From NCBI GenBank assembly GCA_965277075.1, contig OZ255707.1, positions 2,418,001 through 2,482,000 on the forward strand: a stretch of DNA of 64,000 bases, read 5' to 3'. The position numbers and the translations under genes were made by a program. How positions within the stretch are numbered: position 1 is the first letter of the stretch; each line of letters starts with the position of its first letter. The stretch comes from Lustribacter sp965277075. GTDB taxonomy: Bacteria; Vulcanimicrobiota; Vulcanimicrobiia; Vulcanimicrobiales; Vulcanimicrobiaceae. The notes beneath the pieces are model-generated. The model did not search any database, was not told where the DNA came from, and was given only the letters and a program-made list of their open reading frames with translations. Shown one piece after another: positions 33,432 to 41,719 of the stretch.

Positions 33432-34892
33432 CTACGTCGCCCGCTCTTGCGCCACTAACCCGCCGAGCCGGGCAACCGCATTGCGGATGGTTCGTTCGTC
33501 GTGCTCTGCGAAACCAAAGATGAATTCACCCGGTCGCGATCCCAACAGGCGGTGCGCGTCCGTCGTCGTCAGCGTTACGCCGGCGCCGCGAGCGCGATCC
33601 GCGAAGGCCGCGCTCTCGCGGACCGGCAGGCGGACGACGACGTGCATCCCGGCCCGTTCCCCGAGCACCTCAACGGCTTCGCCGAAGGTCGATCGCAGGG
33701 CGTCGAGCAGCACGCCGCGCCGTTCGCGGTAAAGCGTCCGCATACGGCGCACGTGCCGCTCGAAATCACCGCTTTCCATGAACGCCGCGAGCGCGCGCTG
33801 CTCGAGCAGTGGAGATTGGCGATCCGAAAACGCCTTTGCGGTGAGAACGACGCGACGCAGCGAGGTGGGAACGACGATGTATCCGATCCGCAACGCCGGA
33901 AACATCGTCTTCGAAAATGTCCCGACGTAGATGGCGCGCCCGGCGCGATCGATGCCGGAGAGCGCCGGAATCGGCCGCCCCTCGTAGCGGTAGGCGCTGT
34001 CGTAATCGTCTTCGATGATGACGGCGCCGGCGCGTTGTGCCCAGTCGATCAGCACGCGCCGCCGTTCCGCCGAAAGCACGACGCCGAGCGGAAATTGATG
34101 CGACGGCGTCACGTAGACAAGCCGCGCATGCGCCGCCTGCACCATCAGCAGATCGACGCGCATGCCGTCGCCGTCGACGGCGATCGGGCGCAGATCGGCG
34201 CCGTTGGCCGCGAACGTTCGTTGGGCGCCGAGATACCCGGGCTCTTCAAGGGCGACGACGTCGCCGGGTTCGATGAGCACGCGCGCAACGATATCGATTG
34301 CCTGCTGCGACCCGCCGACGATGATGATGTCGTCCGCGCTGCACGCGATCGCTCGCGCTGCTCCGAGATGCGCCGCGATCGCGGCGCGAAGCGGCGGAAA
34401 ACCCGCCGGATCGGGACTGTAGTCGAGTCCGTCACGCGCCGCATCGACGGACATCGCGACGTACCGTCGCCACGCGGCGAACGGAAACGCCTCGAACGCC
34501 GGACGACCGTCGCGAAAATCCGTGTTGCCCGCAATACGCGGCGGTTCGAGCGGCGCCGCATCGAGCAAGGAGGCACCGTAGGTGGAGAGGCGCAGCGATG
34601 CGCCGGCGCCGCGGTCGCGTCCGCGCGGCGCAATCCGCTCGTCGGGAAGATCGTCGGCGACATACGTCCCGGAGCCGGTCGTCGCCTCGAGATATCCCTC
34701 GCTGTGGAGCTGCGCAAAGCCCGAAATGATCGTCGATCGCGAGACGCCGAGGGATTCGGCCATCGCTCGGGTCGAGGGCAAGCGGGTGCCGGGCGCGATA
34801 CGTCCCGCGAGGATCGCGTCGCGTAAGCCGTCATAGAGCTGCCGGTGAAGCGGGACGGTGCTGGCCACATCGAGTTCGATCGGCAGCTCCAT
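33432..34892 (-). CDS. MocR-family regulator (GntR domain fused to aminotransferase)
   Basis: A 486-residue PdxR/GabR-type regulator. Residues of about 10-75 form a GntR winged helix (PLHRQLYDGLRDAILAGRI, then LPSTRAMAESLGVSRSTI). The rest is a fold-type I aminotransferase domain with the PLP-lysine motif GTFSKTMFPALRIGYIV. Such proteins sense PLP or an amino compound and usually control a divergent gene. Here that gene is an amino-acid permease across a 296-base gap. ATG at 34892 is favoured over TTG at 34898. The effector might be a permease substrate such as GABA or an amino acid. Confidence 0.92.
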   Translation of the reverse strand: MELPIELDVASTVPLHRQLYDGLRDAILAGRIAPGTRLPSTRAMAESLGVSRSTIISGFAQLHSEGYLEATTGSGTYVADDLPDERIAPRGRDRGAGASLRLSTYGASLLDAAPLEPPRIAGNTDFRDGRPAFEAFPFAAWRRYVAMSVDAARDGLDYSPDPAGFPPLRAAIAAHLGAARAIACSADDIIIVGGSQQAIDIVARVLIEPGDVVALEEPGYLGAQRTFAANGADLRPIAVDGDGMRVDLLMVQAAHARLVYVTPSHQFPLGVVLSAERRRVLIDWAQRAGAVIIEDDYDSAYRYEGRPIPALSGIDRAGRAIYVGTFSKTMFPALRIGYIVVPTSLRRVVLTAKAFSDRQSPLLEQRALAAFMESGDFERHVRRMRTLYRERRGVLLDALRSTFGEAVEVLGERAGMHVVVRLPVRESAAFADRARGAGVTLTTTDAHRLLGSRPGEFIFGFAEHDERTIRNAVARLGGLVAQERAT

Positions 34893-35188
34893 CGTCAATG
34901 GTGGTCCGGTGTCATCTCACTGAAATGGTACTTGAGGCGCGGCGCGCACGCTATTACGCTAGGGTGCATCGAGTCAGCCCCACGTTGTCCATTTCGCGTA
35001 CGCCTGCACGTCCGCGCTAGTGGCGTCTGCGTGGTGCTGATTTTCGTTGCGCCGTACGGGCGCCGGCAATTTTATACAAACGACCACGCGGGCGTCGGCG
35101 CGATTCTGCAAACGCCCATGTTCGTATGACGTACCTAGCCGCTATGGTGTTGCGACACGGTCGACGACCGGCAGCGCTAACGGAGAGA
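34893..35188. promoter_or_regulatory. divergent control region between mocR-type gene and permease
   Basis: A 296-base gap with no gene, more AT-rich than its neighbours near 35040-35090, with a TATACA-like element at about 35075. It should contain both promoters and the MocR binding site. AATGGT occurs twice in the first 60 bases (near 34897 and 34923), spaced as direct repeats, which is how MocR/GabR proteins often bind. The exact site is not resolved. Confidence 0.4.
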
Positions 35189-36583
35189 ATGATGATTGCC
35201 GAACCGACGCGCTTACGCGCGCAATGTCTAAATTTTTGGGAAGTGCTGGCGCAAGCGATCGCGCTGATTTCGCCGACGATGACCGCCGCGTTGATCGTGC
35301 CGTTGATGTTCGGCACGACGGGAAATGCGAGTTGGCTTGCATACGCGTTCGGAACCGTCATGCTGCTTTTCGTCGCGTTCAACTTGAACCAATTCGCACG
35401 CCGTTCTTCGCACACCGGATCGATGTTTCTCTATTCCGTGGCCGGTCTCGGATCAACACCCGGCGGTCTTACCGGCTGGTGTTTGATCTGGGCATACATG
35501 TTCATCGGAACGGCCGGCATCACGGGTTTCTCCATCTTCGCGCAAACGTTGCTGGCGATGGCGGGTGTTCACGTGCCGGTGATCGTGCTTTTCGCCGTTT
35601 GCGCATTTGCCAGCTGGTTTCTGGCCTATCGCGATATCGCGCTCTCGACGATCATGATGTTGGTGATCGAAGCGGCGTCGGTCGCCGTCATCACGCTGCT
35701 CGCATTCATTGCGCTCGGCGCGCATGGCTTCAAGGTCGACGCCGACCAACTGACGCTCCAGGGAAGCTCGATCTCCACACTTGGCCTCGGCGTCGTCGTC
35801 GCGATCTTCAGTTTGGTCGGCTTCGAGTGTGCGACCGCGTTTGGCGATGAAGCGAAGAATCCGCTCAAAACAATCCCGGCCGCCGTCATCGCAAGCCTGT
35901 TGTTGACGGGCGCATTCTTTATCTTTATTTCCTACGTCGAGATCATGGCGCTCAAGGGCGCGAACCCGCCGCTCGACAAACTGACGACTCCGCTCTCGAC
36001 GATCGCGACGATTCTACATGTCGACTACTTGCAAATTCCGATCGACGTCGGCGCGATGGTCAGCTTCTTTTCGCTCGCGCTTTCGTGCATGAATGCGGGT
36101 TCGCGGGTTATTTTCCAGATGGGGCGCCAAGGGTTCTTTCACGAGTCGACCGGTCGCGCGCACGTCACGAATGCGACGCCGCACGTTGCCGTCACGATCT
36201 ACGCCGTACTCGAATTCGGAATTCCGACGATCATGACGTTCATGGGGCTCGGCGTTTCGGACGCCTTCAACGACGCGGGAACGTTCGGCGCGTTCGGCTT
36301 TCTCGGCGCGTACATTTTCCTCTCGGTCGCCGCGCCGATGTATCTGAAGAAGATCGGGGAACTCAAGCCGATGGATATCGGGTGGTCGGTGACCGCGCTC
36401 GTGTTCTTGCTCGTGCCCGCGGTCGGCAGCGTGTATCCGGTGCCGGCGCCGCCCGTCAACATCTTCCCGTATATTTTTCTCGGCTACTTCCTGATCGGTT
36501 TGATCTTCTTCGTCGCCCGGCGTAAGTCGACCAAATCGCCGCAGCTGGGAACGCTCGACGACGCGACGGCGCTGGCGTCCTGA
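35189..36583 (+). CDS. APC-superfamily amino acid permease
   Basis: A 464-residue transporter with about 12 membrane helices that probably imports an amino acid or amine by proton coupling. The first helix starts WEVLAQAIALISPTMTAAL, a pattern of the APC fold, and LVGFECATAFGDEAKNPLKT (near residue 220-245) is the characteristic consensus loop. The start follows the GGAGAG ribosome site: ATG 35189 or 35192. It is divergent from a MocR regulator that probably controls it. The substrate is unknown. Confidence 0.92.
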   Translation: MMIAEPTRLRAQCLNFWEVLAQAIALISPTMTAALIVPLMFGTTGNASWLAYAFGTVMLLFVAFNLNQFARRSSHTGSMFLYSVAGLGSTPGGLTGWCLIWAYMFIGTAGITGFSIFAQTLLAMAGVHVPVIVLFAVCAFASWFLAYRDIALSTIMMLVIEAASVAVITLLAFIALGAHGFKVDADQLTLQGSSISTLGLGVVVAIFSLVGFECATAFGDEAKNPLKTIPAAVIASLLLTGAFFIFISYVEIMALKGANPPLDKLTTPLSTIATILHVDYLQIPIDVGAMVSFFSLALSCMNAGSRVIFQMGRQGFFHESTGRAHVTNATPHVAVTIYAVLEFGIPTIMTFMGLGVSDAFNDAGTFGAFGFLGAYIFLSVAAPMYLKKIGELKPMDIGWSVTALVFLLVPAVGSVYPVPAPPVNIFPYIFLGYFLIGLIFFVARRKSTKSPQLGTLDDATALAS

Positions 36584-36603
36584 CCGGCCCGACCGTCGCG
36601 CGG

Positions 36604-37380
36604 TTGCGCGTCTACCCGTTCAAATCGCTCGACGGCGCCGAGGTTCTATCGGCGTCGTTCGTCGCTCGCGGCGCGTTGCAATACGATCGCGCCTTCGCGT
36701 TCTTCGATTCCGACGATGCGTGCATCAACGCCAAGCGCGAGCCGCGCGTTCACCGTCTGCGGGTGACGTATGATGAGGCGCTCGCGGCGATGTTCGAGAG
36801 CGAGATCACCGGCGAACGGTGCCGCTTCGCCTTCGACGAATCGACGGCGGCGCTCGCGGCCTTTCTCGCTCGGCATTTCGAGCGTCCCGTTACCGTCCGC
36901 CGCGACGACGACGGCGGCTTTCCGGACGACGTGACGGCAGCCGGCCCGACGATCGTTTCGAGCGCCACGCTCGCCACGGTGGCGTCGTGGTTCGACGGCC
37001 TGACCGTCGAAGACATACGGTTGCGCCTGAGGACGAACATCGAGGTCGACGGCGTGCCGGCATTCTGGGAAGACCGCTTATTCGGTGCGGAGGGCGACGT
37101 GACGCCGTTTCGTATCGGTGAAGTCGAACTCGGCGGAATGAATCCCTGCGCGCGCTGCATCGTCCCGAGCCGCGATGCACGGACGGGCGAGCCGCTACCG
37201 GCGTTCTCGAAACGTGTATCGGAACGCCGCGCTGCAACGCTGCCGGGGTGGGCCGATCGCTCGCGTTTCGATCACTTCTACCGGTTGACCGTGAACACAC
37301 AGGCGCCGGGAGTCTGCGGACGTGCTGTCCGCGTCGGCGACGCACTCTCGCTTGCGGAGGAGCCGAGGGCGCTTCGATAA
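36604..37380 (+). CDS. MOSC-domain protein, mARC/YcbX-like
   Basis: A 258-residue molybdenum-cofactor-binding protein. The N-terminal beta-barrel (RVYPFKSLDG) precedes a MOSC domain with GMNPCARCIVPSRDARTGE at about 178-196, where the first cysteine is the likely Mo ligand as in mARC/YcbX proteins that reduce N-hydroxylated compounds. The normal start (VARLRVYPFKS) extends a few residues before the TTG at 36604, but only CTG at 36580 precedes it, directly overlapping the permease stop; the start is therefore uncertain. A separate reductase partner is not nearby. Confidence 0.87.
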   Translation: MRVYPFKSLDGAEVLSASFVARGALQYDRAFAFFDSDDACINAKREPRVHRLRVTYDEALAAMFESEITGERCRFAFDESTAALAAFLARHFERPVTVRRDDDGGFPDDVTAAGPTIVSSATLATVASWFDGLTVEDIRLRLRTNIEVDGVPAFWEDRLFGAEGDVTPFRIGEVELGGMNPCARCIVPSRDARTGEPLPAFSKRVSERRAATLPGWADRSRFDHFYRLTVNTQAPGVCGRAVRVGDALSLAEEPRALR

Positions 37381-37400
37381 GCGCGGCGTAGCTGGCGCTG

Positions 37401-38675
37401 GTGAATCGGATCAACGCACCGCGCGGTACGAAAGACGTGCTGCCGCCGGTGTCCGCCGACTGGACTCGGCTGGAAGCGCATGCCCGTGAGATCTCCGGGC
37501 GCTTCGGCTACGGTGAAATCCGAACGCCGACGTTCGAGTCGACCGAACTCTTCGTCCGCGGCGTCGGCGAGACGACCGACATCGTCGAAAAAGAGATGTA
37601 CACCTTTCGCGACAAGGGCGATCGCAGCATGACGCTGCGGCCGGAGTGGACGGCGCCTGTTGTGCGCGCGTGTATCGAGCATTCGCTCTTCGCGCAGGGG
37701 CCGCAACGGCTGTATTACATCGGTTCGATCTATCGCTACGAACGTCCGCAAGCGGGGCGCTATCGCGAAGCGCATCAGTTCGGCATCGAATGCTTCGGCT
37801 ATGCAGGGCCGGAAGCCGACGTCGAAACGATCGGTGTCGCGACGGCCCTGATCGACCGCTACGCGCTGGGCGGCGTAACGGTGCGGTTGAATTCCGTCGG
37901 AGACGACGCGTGCCGTCCGCGCTACCGCGACGCGTTGCTGGCGCATTTCCGTCCCCATGAAGCCGAGCTCTCGGAGGATTCGCAGCGGCGGCTCGAACGC
38001 AATCCGCTGCGCATCCTCGATTCGAAAGCTCCGCAAGACGCGCCGTTCATCGCTGATGCACCGACGTTGCAGGACGTGCTGTGCGACGCGTGCCGCGAGC
38101 ATTTTTCGGCGGTACGCGCGTATCTCGACGCGTCGGGAACGCGTTATGTCGTCGATCCGCGCCTGGTGCGCGGGCTCGACTACTACACGCGCACCGTCTT
38201 CGAGATCACGTCGGATGCGCTCGGCGCCCAAAGTACCGTCTGCGGCGGCGGCCGCTACGACAATCTCGTCGCGTCGCTCGGCGGGTCGCCGACGCCGGCT
38301 GTCGGCTTTGGCCTGGGCCTCGAGCGCTTCTTGATGATGGTCGCGGCAGCCCGAGGCGACATCGAGATGCCGCGGCACGGCGTCCAGGCCATCGCGCTCG
38401 GCGCGGCGGCCCGCGCACGGCTCGTACCGATCGTCGGCGCGCTCCGCGCGCACGGCGCGTCACCGACGTACATGGATTACGGCGACCGAAAACTCGCCGC
38501 GCACTTCAAACTCGCCGATCGCAATCATGCGCGCTACGCGCTGATCGTCGGCGACGATGAACTTGCCGCGGGCGAGTTGGTCCTGCGCGATCTCGAAGCG
38601 CGTACCGACCGGCGGTTGCCCCTCGCCGATGGGCCGGATAGAGTCGCGACGACGCTCGTCGAAGCGCTGAACTGA
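37401..38675 (+). CDS. hisS: histidyl-tRNA synthetase
   Basis: Class II aminoacyl-tRNA synthetase of 424 residues. The N-terminus INAPRGTKDVLP is typical; motif 2 FRDKGDRSMTLRPEWTAPV and YYIGSIYRYERPQAGRYREA, the histidine A signature LVRGLDYYTRTVFE, GGGRYDNL and motif 3 GFGLGLERF are intact. The C-terminal anticodon-binding domain is present. Start GTG at 37401. The gene ends with a one-base overlap with accB. Identification is secure; a HisZ paralogue is unlikely because the catalytic motifs are complete. Confidence 0.95.
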   Translation: MNRINAPRGTKDVLPPVSADWTRLEAHAREISGRFGYGEIRTPTFESTELFVRGVGETTDIVEKEMYTFRDKGDRSMTLRPEWTAPVVRACIEHSLFAQGPQRLYYIGSIYRYERPQAGRYREAHQFGIECFGYAGPEADVETIGVATALIDRYALGGVTVRLNSVGDDACRPRYRDALLAHFRPHEAELSEDSQRRLERNPLRILDSKAPQDAPFIADAPTLQDVLCDACREHFSAVRAYLDASGTRYVVDPRLVRGLDYYTRTVFEITSDALGAQSTVCGGGRYDNLVASLGGSPTPAVGFGLGLERFLMMVAAARGDIEMPRHGVQAIALGAAARARLVPIVGALRAHGASPTYMDYGDRKLAAHFKLADRNHARYALIVGDDELAAGELVLRDLEARTDRRLPLADGPDRVATTLVEALN

Positions 38676-39151
38676 TGGCTGAAGACGAGGCCGACCGCGT
38701 TCGCGCGCTCGGCGAGATTCTGCGCGACTACGATTTGGACGCGATTCGCTTGCGGGTCGGCGAGACGGAGTACGAACTCGTTCGCCGGGAGGCGTCCGCG
38801 GTACCGGTCGTACTGCCGTTTGCAAACGGCGCGCTACCTGCCGGTCTCGCTTCGGCGGCCGCGCCCGTCTCACCGAACGGCGCGACAGCGCCCACCGCCG
38901 GTCCGCCGTCGAACGTCAAACGCGTGACGGCCCCGGTCGTCGGCGTATACTATGCGGCGCCCTCGCCCGGCGCGCCGCCGTTCATCGCCGTCGGTGACCG
39001 CGTCGTGCCCGGTCAAGTCCTGTGCATTCTCGAGGCGATGAAATTGATGAACGAGATCACGAGCGAATTCGCGGGCGTCGTCAGCCGCGTGTTGCCGCAG
39101 AACGGCGAGCTCGTCTCGCTCGGCGACGACCTCGTCTGGATCGAACCATGA
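38675..39151 (+). CDS. accB: biotin carboxyl carrier protein of acetyl-CoA carboxylase
   Basis: A 158-residue carrier. A short N-terminal helix region and a Pro/Ala-rich hinge (AAAPVSPNGATAPTAGPP) precede the biotinyl domain; biotin attaches to the lysine of EAMKLMNEI near residue 123. It delivers carboxyl groups in the first step of fatty-acid synthesis. accC and the carboxyltransferase genes are absent from the window, which is a small oddity. Flanking overlaps: hisS by 1 base, gmhA by 4. Confidence 0.93.
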   Translation: MAEDEADRVRALGEILRDYDLDAIRLRVGETEYELVRREASAVPVVLPFANGALPAGLASAAAPVSPNGATAPTAGPPSNVKRVTAPVVGVYYAAPSPGAPPFIAVGDRVVPGQVLCILEAMKLMNEITSEFAGVVSRVLPQNGELVSLGDDLVWIEP

Positions 39152-39732
39152 CGGCGAGCAAAACCGAACGCCGGAATTTCGCTGCGCTTCTCGCCGACCG
39201 GCGCCATCAGCTGGAAGCTCCACGGTATCCCGAACAAGTCGCGGCGATCGTCGCCGCGATGGTTGTTGCGTTCCGGGCCGGAAAAAAAGTGCTGTGGTGC
39301 GGTAACGGCGGAAGTGCCGCCGACGCGCAGCACTTGGCCGCCGAATTCAGCGGACGTTTCCTGCGCGAACGCGGCGGCCTTCCGTCGGAAGCGCTCTCCG
39401 TCAATACGAGCACGCTCACCGCGATTGCGAACGACTTCGGCTTCGAGTACGTCTTCGCGCGTCAGGTCGAAGCGTTCGTCCAAGCGGGCGACGTCGTCGT
39501 CGGCATCACGACGAGCGGCACCTCGCCGAACATCGTGCGCGCGCTCGGTGCGGCAAAGCGTCTGGGCGCGACGACCATCGCGTTCACCGGCAACGGCGGC
39601 GGCCCGGTGGCCGAGATTGCGGATCTCATCCTCCTCGGCCCCGACGGTTACAGCGCGATCGTGCAAGAGGTTCACATCGTCATGGGCCACATCATCTGTG
39701 ACCTGGTCGAACAAGAGCTGGTCTTCGCATGA
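39148..39732 (+). CDS. gmhA: phosphoheptose isomerase
   Basis: Converts sedoheptulose 7-phosphate to D-glycero-D-manno-heptose 7-phosphate, the first step of ADP-heptose synthesis. The 194-residue protein is a SIS fold with WCGNGGSAADAQHLAAEFSG and GITTSGTSPN, both characteristic, and a C-terminal HIVMGHIICDLVE helix with a zinc-ligand histidine. ATG at 39148 overlaps accB by 4 bases. The 3' end overlaps gmhB. Together with gmhB, hldE1 and hldE2 it forms the heptose pathway needed for the inner core of lipopolysaccharide. Confidence 0.95.
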   Translation: MTASKTERRNFAALLADRRHQLEAPRYPEQVAAIVAAMVVAFRAGKKVLWCGNGGSAADAQHLAAEFSGRFLRERGGLPSEALSVNTSTLTAIANDFGFEYVFARQVEAFVQAGDVVVGITTSGTSPNIVRALGAAKRLGATTIAFTGNGGGPVAEIADLILLGPDGYSAIVQEVHIVMGHIICDLVEQELVFA

Positions 39733-40262
39733 TTTCGGCGCAGCGTTCGGCGGTGTTTCTCGACCGGGACGGAACGCTGATCGAAGACAAGGGGTTTCTC
39801 GGCGATCCGGCCGGTGTTGTCGTGCTGCCGACCGTCATCGATGCGTTGCGGCTACTGCGCGCACGCGGCTTCGCGACGATCGTCATTTCGAATCAGTCGG
39901 GAATCGCGCGTGGGTTGCTCGACGACGCGCGCGTTCGCAATGTGAACGCCGAGATCGTGCGCCGGTTGAAGGATGACGGCGTCACGATCGACGGCTGGTA
40001 TTGGTGTCCGCATTATGACGACGGCTGCGACTGCCGCAAGCCGGAGCCCGCGCTCGTCCACCGTGCGGTCGACGATCACGGTCTGACGCTGGACGGCGGC
40101 GCAACGATCGGCGACCGCGGTAGTGACGTCGAACTGGGTCAACGGCTCGGCATGGCCGGCATTTCGGTTCCGGGACCGTCCGATTACGTCGGCCCGGAAC
40201 CCGATCTGCGTGCGCGGACGCTGCTCGAAGCCGCCGAATGGATCGTTACGCGTGGCAACTGA
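39729..40262 (+). CDS. gmhB: D,D-heptose 1,7-bisphosphate 7-phosphatase
   Basis: A 177-residue HAD phosphatase removing the 7-phosphate of the heptose bisphosphate. Catalytic DxD is in FLDRDGTLIED (residues of about 10-20). The zinc-binding loop WCPHYDDGCDCRKPEP is characteristic of GmhB, and GDRGSDVELG supplies the Mg-binding acids. It overlaps gmhA by 4 bases and the hldE1 start by 11. The chain could act on the alpha or beta anomer; with hldE in the operon the beta path for lipopolysaccharide is favoured. Confidence 0.94.
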   Translation: MISAQRSAVFLDRDGTLIEDKGFLGDPAGVVVLPTVIDALRLLRARGFATIVISNQSGIARGLLDDARVRNVNAEIVRRLKDDGVTIDGWYWCPHYDDGCDCRKPEPALVHRAVDDHGLTLDGGATIGDRGSDVELGQRLGMAGISVPGPSDYVGPEPDLRARTLLEAAEWIVTRGN

Positions 40263-41238
40263 GGTCGCGATTCCGCGCGCCGGTGCGCTGCTCGCGCGGA
40301 TGCAGGGGCGCCGCGTCGTCGTGATCGGCGACGTGATGATCGATGAGTGGATTTGGGGCCGGGTCTCGCGCATTTCGCCCGAAGCACCGGTGCCGGTCGT
40401 CGCGGTCCACGATCACTCGTTTACGTTAGGCGGCTCGGGAAACGTCGCGAGCAATTTGCGCGCGCTCGGTGCGCGGGTATCGCTCGTCGCCGTTGTCGGC
40501 AGCGACGGAGAAGGCGAACGCGTCCGGGCGCTGTTGACCGACATTGCGTGCGATGCGAGCGGCGTGCGGGCAGTCGACGATCGTCCGACGACGCGGAAGA
40601 CGCGGGTTGTCGCGCACAACCAGCAAGTCGTGCGCGCCGATTGGGAATCGACGGCTCCGCTGCGAGACGCCGATCGCGCCGCGTTGGTCGTTGCCGTTCA
40701 ACGCGCAATCGACGGAGCCGACGCGGTCGTGCTCAGCGATTACGCGAAGGGGATGCTCGATCGCGAGTTGGTTGAAGCGGCGCTCGGTGCGCCGATCGTC
40801 GTCGCCGATCCCAAACCGGAGAACGTCGACTTGTTCACGCGGGTTACATGCATCGCACCCAACGTTTCGGAGGCCGCACGCGCGACCGGTATCGCGATCG
40901 TGGACGACACGTCACTCGCGCATGCGGCGCGCACGCTGCTCGACCGGCTGCGCTGCGCGCACGTCTTGATCACGCGCGGCGAACACGGCATGTCGCTCTT
41001 CGCGGCCGACGGTACGCGCGACGATATCCCGGCAGTTGCGCGCACGGTGTTCGACGTTTCCGGCGCGGGCGACACGGTTGTCGCCGTGCTCACGCTTGCG
41101 CTCGCCGCGGGCGTTCCGATCGCGATCGCGACGCGTCTGGCAAACTATGCAGCCGGCGCCGTCGTCGAGAAGCTCGGCACCGCCACCGCATCGCCCGCCG
41201 AGATCGTTGCGTTGATGGAACACGATGCCGGGAACTGA
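40252..41238 (+). CDS. hldE1 (rfaE1): D-glycero-beta-D-manno-heptose 7-phosphate kinase (HldE N-domain as a separate protein)
   Basis: A 328-residue PfkB-family kinase that phosphorylates heptose 7-phosphate at C1. VVVIGDVMIDEWIWG near residue 24, GGSGNVASNL, DYAKGML and the anion hole DVSGAGDTVVAVL are conserved. In enterobacteria this domain is fused to the adenylyltransferase as one HldE; here it is a separate gene that overlaps the next by 14 bases. GTG at 40252 is chosen because it follows inside the gmhB end and begins a normal N-terminus; an upstream ATG lies in gmhB. Confidence 0.94.
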   Translation: MATEVAIPRAGALLARMQGRRVVVIGDVMIDEWIWGRVSRISPEAPVPVVAVHDHSFTLGGSGNVASNLRALGARVSLVAVVGSDGEGERVRALLTDIACDASGVRAVDDRPTTRKTRVVAHNQQVVRADWESTAPLRDADRAALVVAVQRAIDGADAVVLSDYAKGMLDRELVEAALGAPIVVADPKPENVDLFTRVTCIAPNVSEAARATGIAIVDDTSLAHAARTLLDRLRCAHVLITRGEHGMSLFAADGTRDDIPAVARTVFDVSGAGDTVVAVLTLALAAGVPIAIATRLANYAAGAVVEKLGTATASPAEIVALMEHDAGN

Positions 41239-41719
41239 TGCGCGGTTCGCGCCCGTGCTCGACCGCGACGCGGCGGTCGCGTTTCGCGAAGCGTTGCGCG
41301 CCGACGGCAAGACCGTCGTCTTCACCAACGGCTGCTTCGACGTCGTTCACGGCGGCCACACGAGGTATCTCGCGTGGGCGCGCGGGCAAGGCGATGCGTT
41401 GATCGTCGGGCTCAACGGCGACGCGTCGGTGCGCATGCTCAAGGGCGACGAGCGGCCCTTCGTGTCGTTCGCGGGACGCGCGGAGGTGCTCGTCGCGTTG
41501 CGCAGCGTCGATGCGGTTGTCGGTTTCGATGAGAAGACACCGGTCGAGTTGCTCGCGCGTTTACGGCCGGACGTTCATGTGAAGAGCGCCCAGTATCGGG
41601 TCGACGAGCTGCCCGAGAAGTACGTCGTCGAATCGGGCGGCGGCCGCATCGTGCTCGCGCCGCACGTGCACGGAAAGAGCACGACCGACCTCGTCGCGGC
41701 GATTCGGTCGCGCGGATGA
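41225..41719 (+). CDS. hldE2 (rfaE2): D-glycero-beta-D-manno-heptose 1-phosphate adenylyltransferase (HldE C-domain)
   Basis: A 164-residue nucleotidyltransferase that makes ADP-D-glycero-D-manno-heptose. FTNGCFDVVHGGHTRYL near residues 35-50 has the HxGH nucleotide motif (HGGH), and LKGDERPF and the C-terminal KSTTDLVAAI segment match RfaE2. It completes ADP-heptose synthesis; the epimerase hldD that turns D,D- into L,D-heptose is not in this window, so either it is elsewhere or D,D-heptose is used. Overlaps hldE1 and the next gene. Confidence 0.94.
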   Translation: MPGTDARFAPVLDRDAAVAFREALRADGKTVVFTNGCFDVVHGGHTRYLAWARGQGDALIVGLNGDASVRMLKGDERPFVSFAGRAEVLVALRSVDAVVGFDEKTPVELLARLRPDVHVKSAQYRVDELPEKYVVESGGGRIVLAPHVHGKSTTDLVAAIRSRG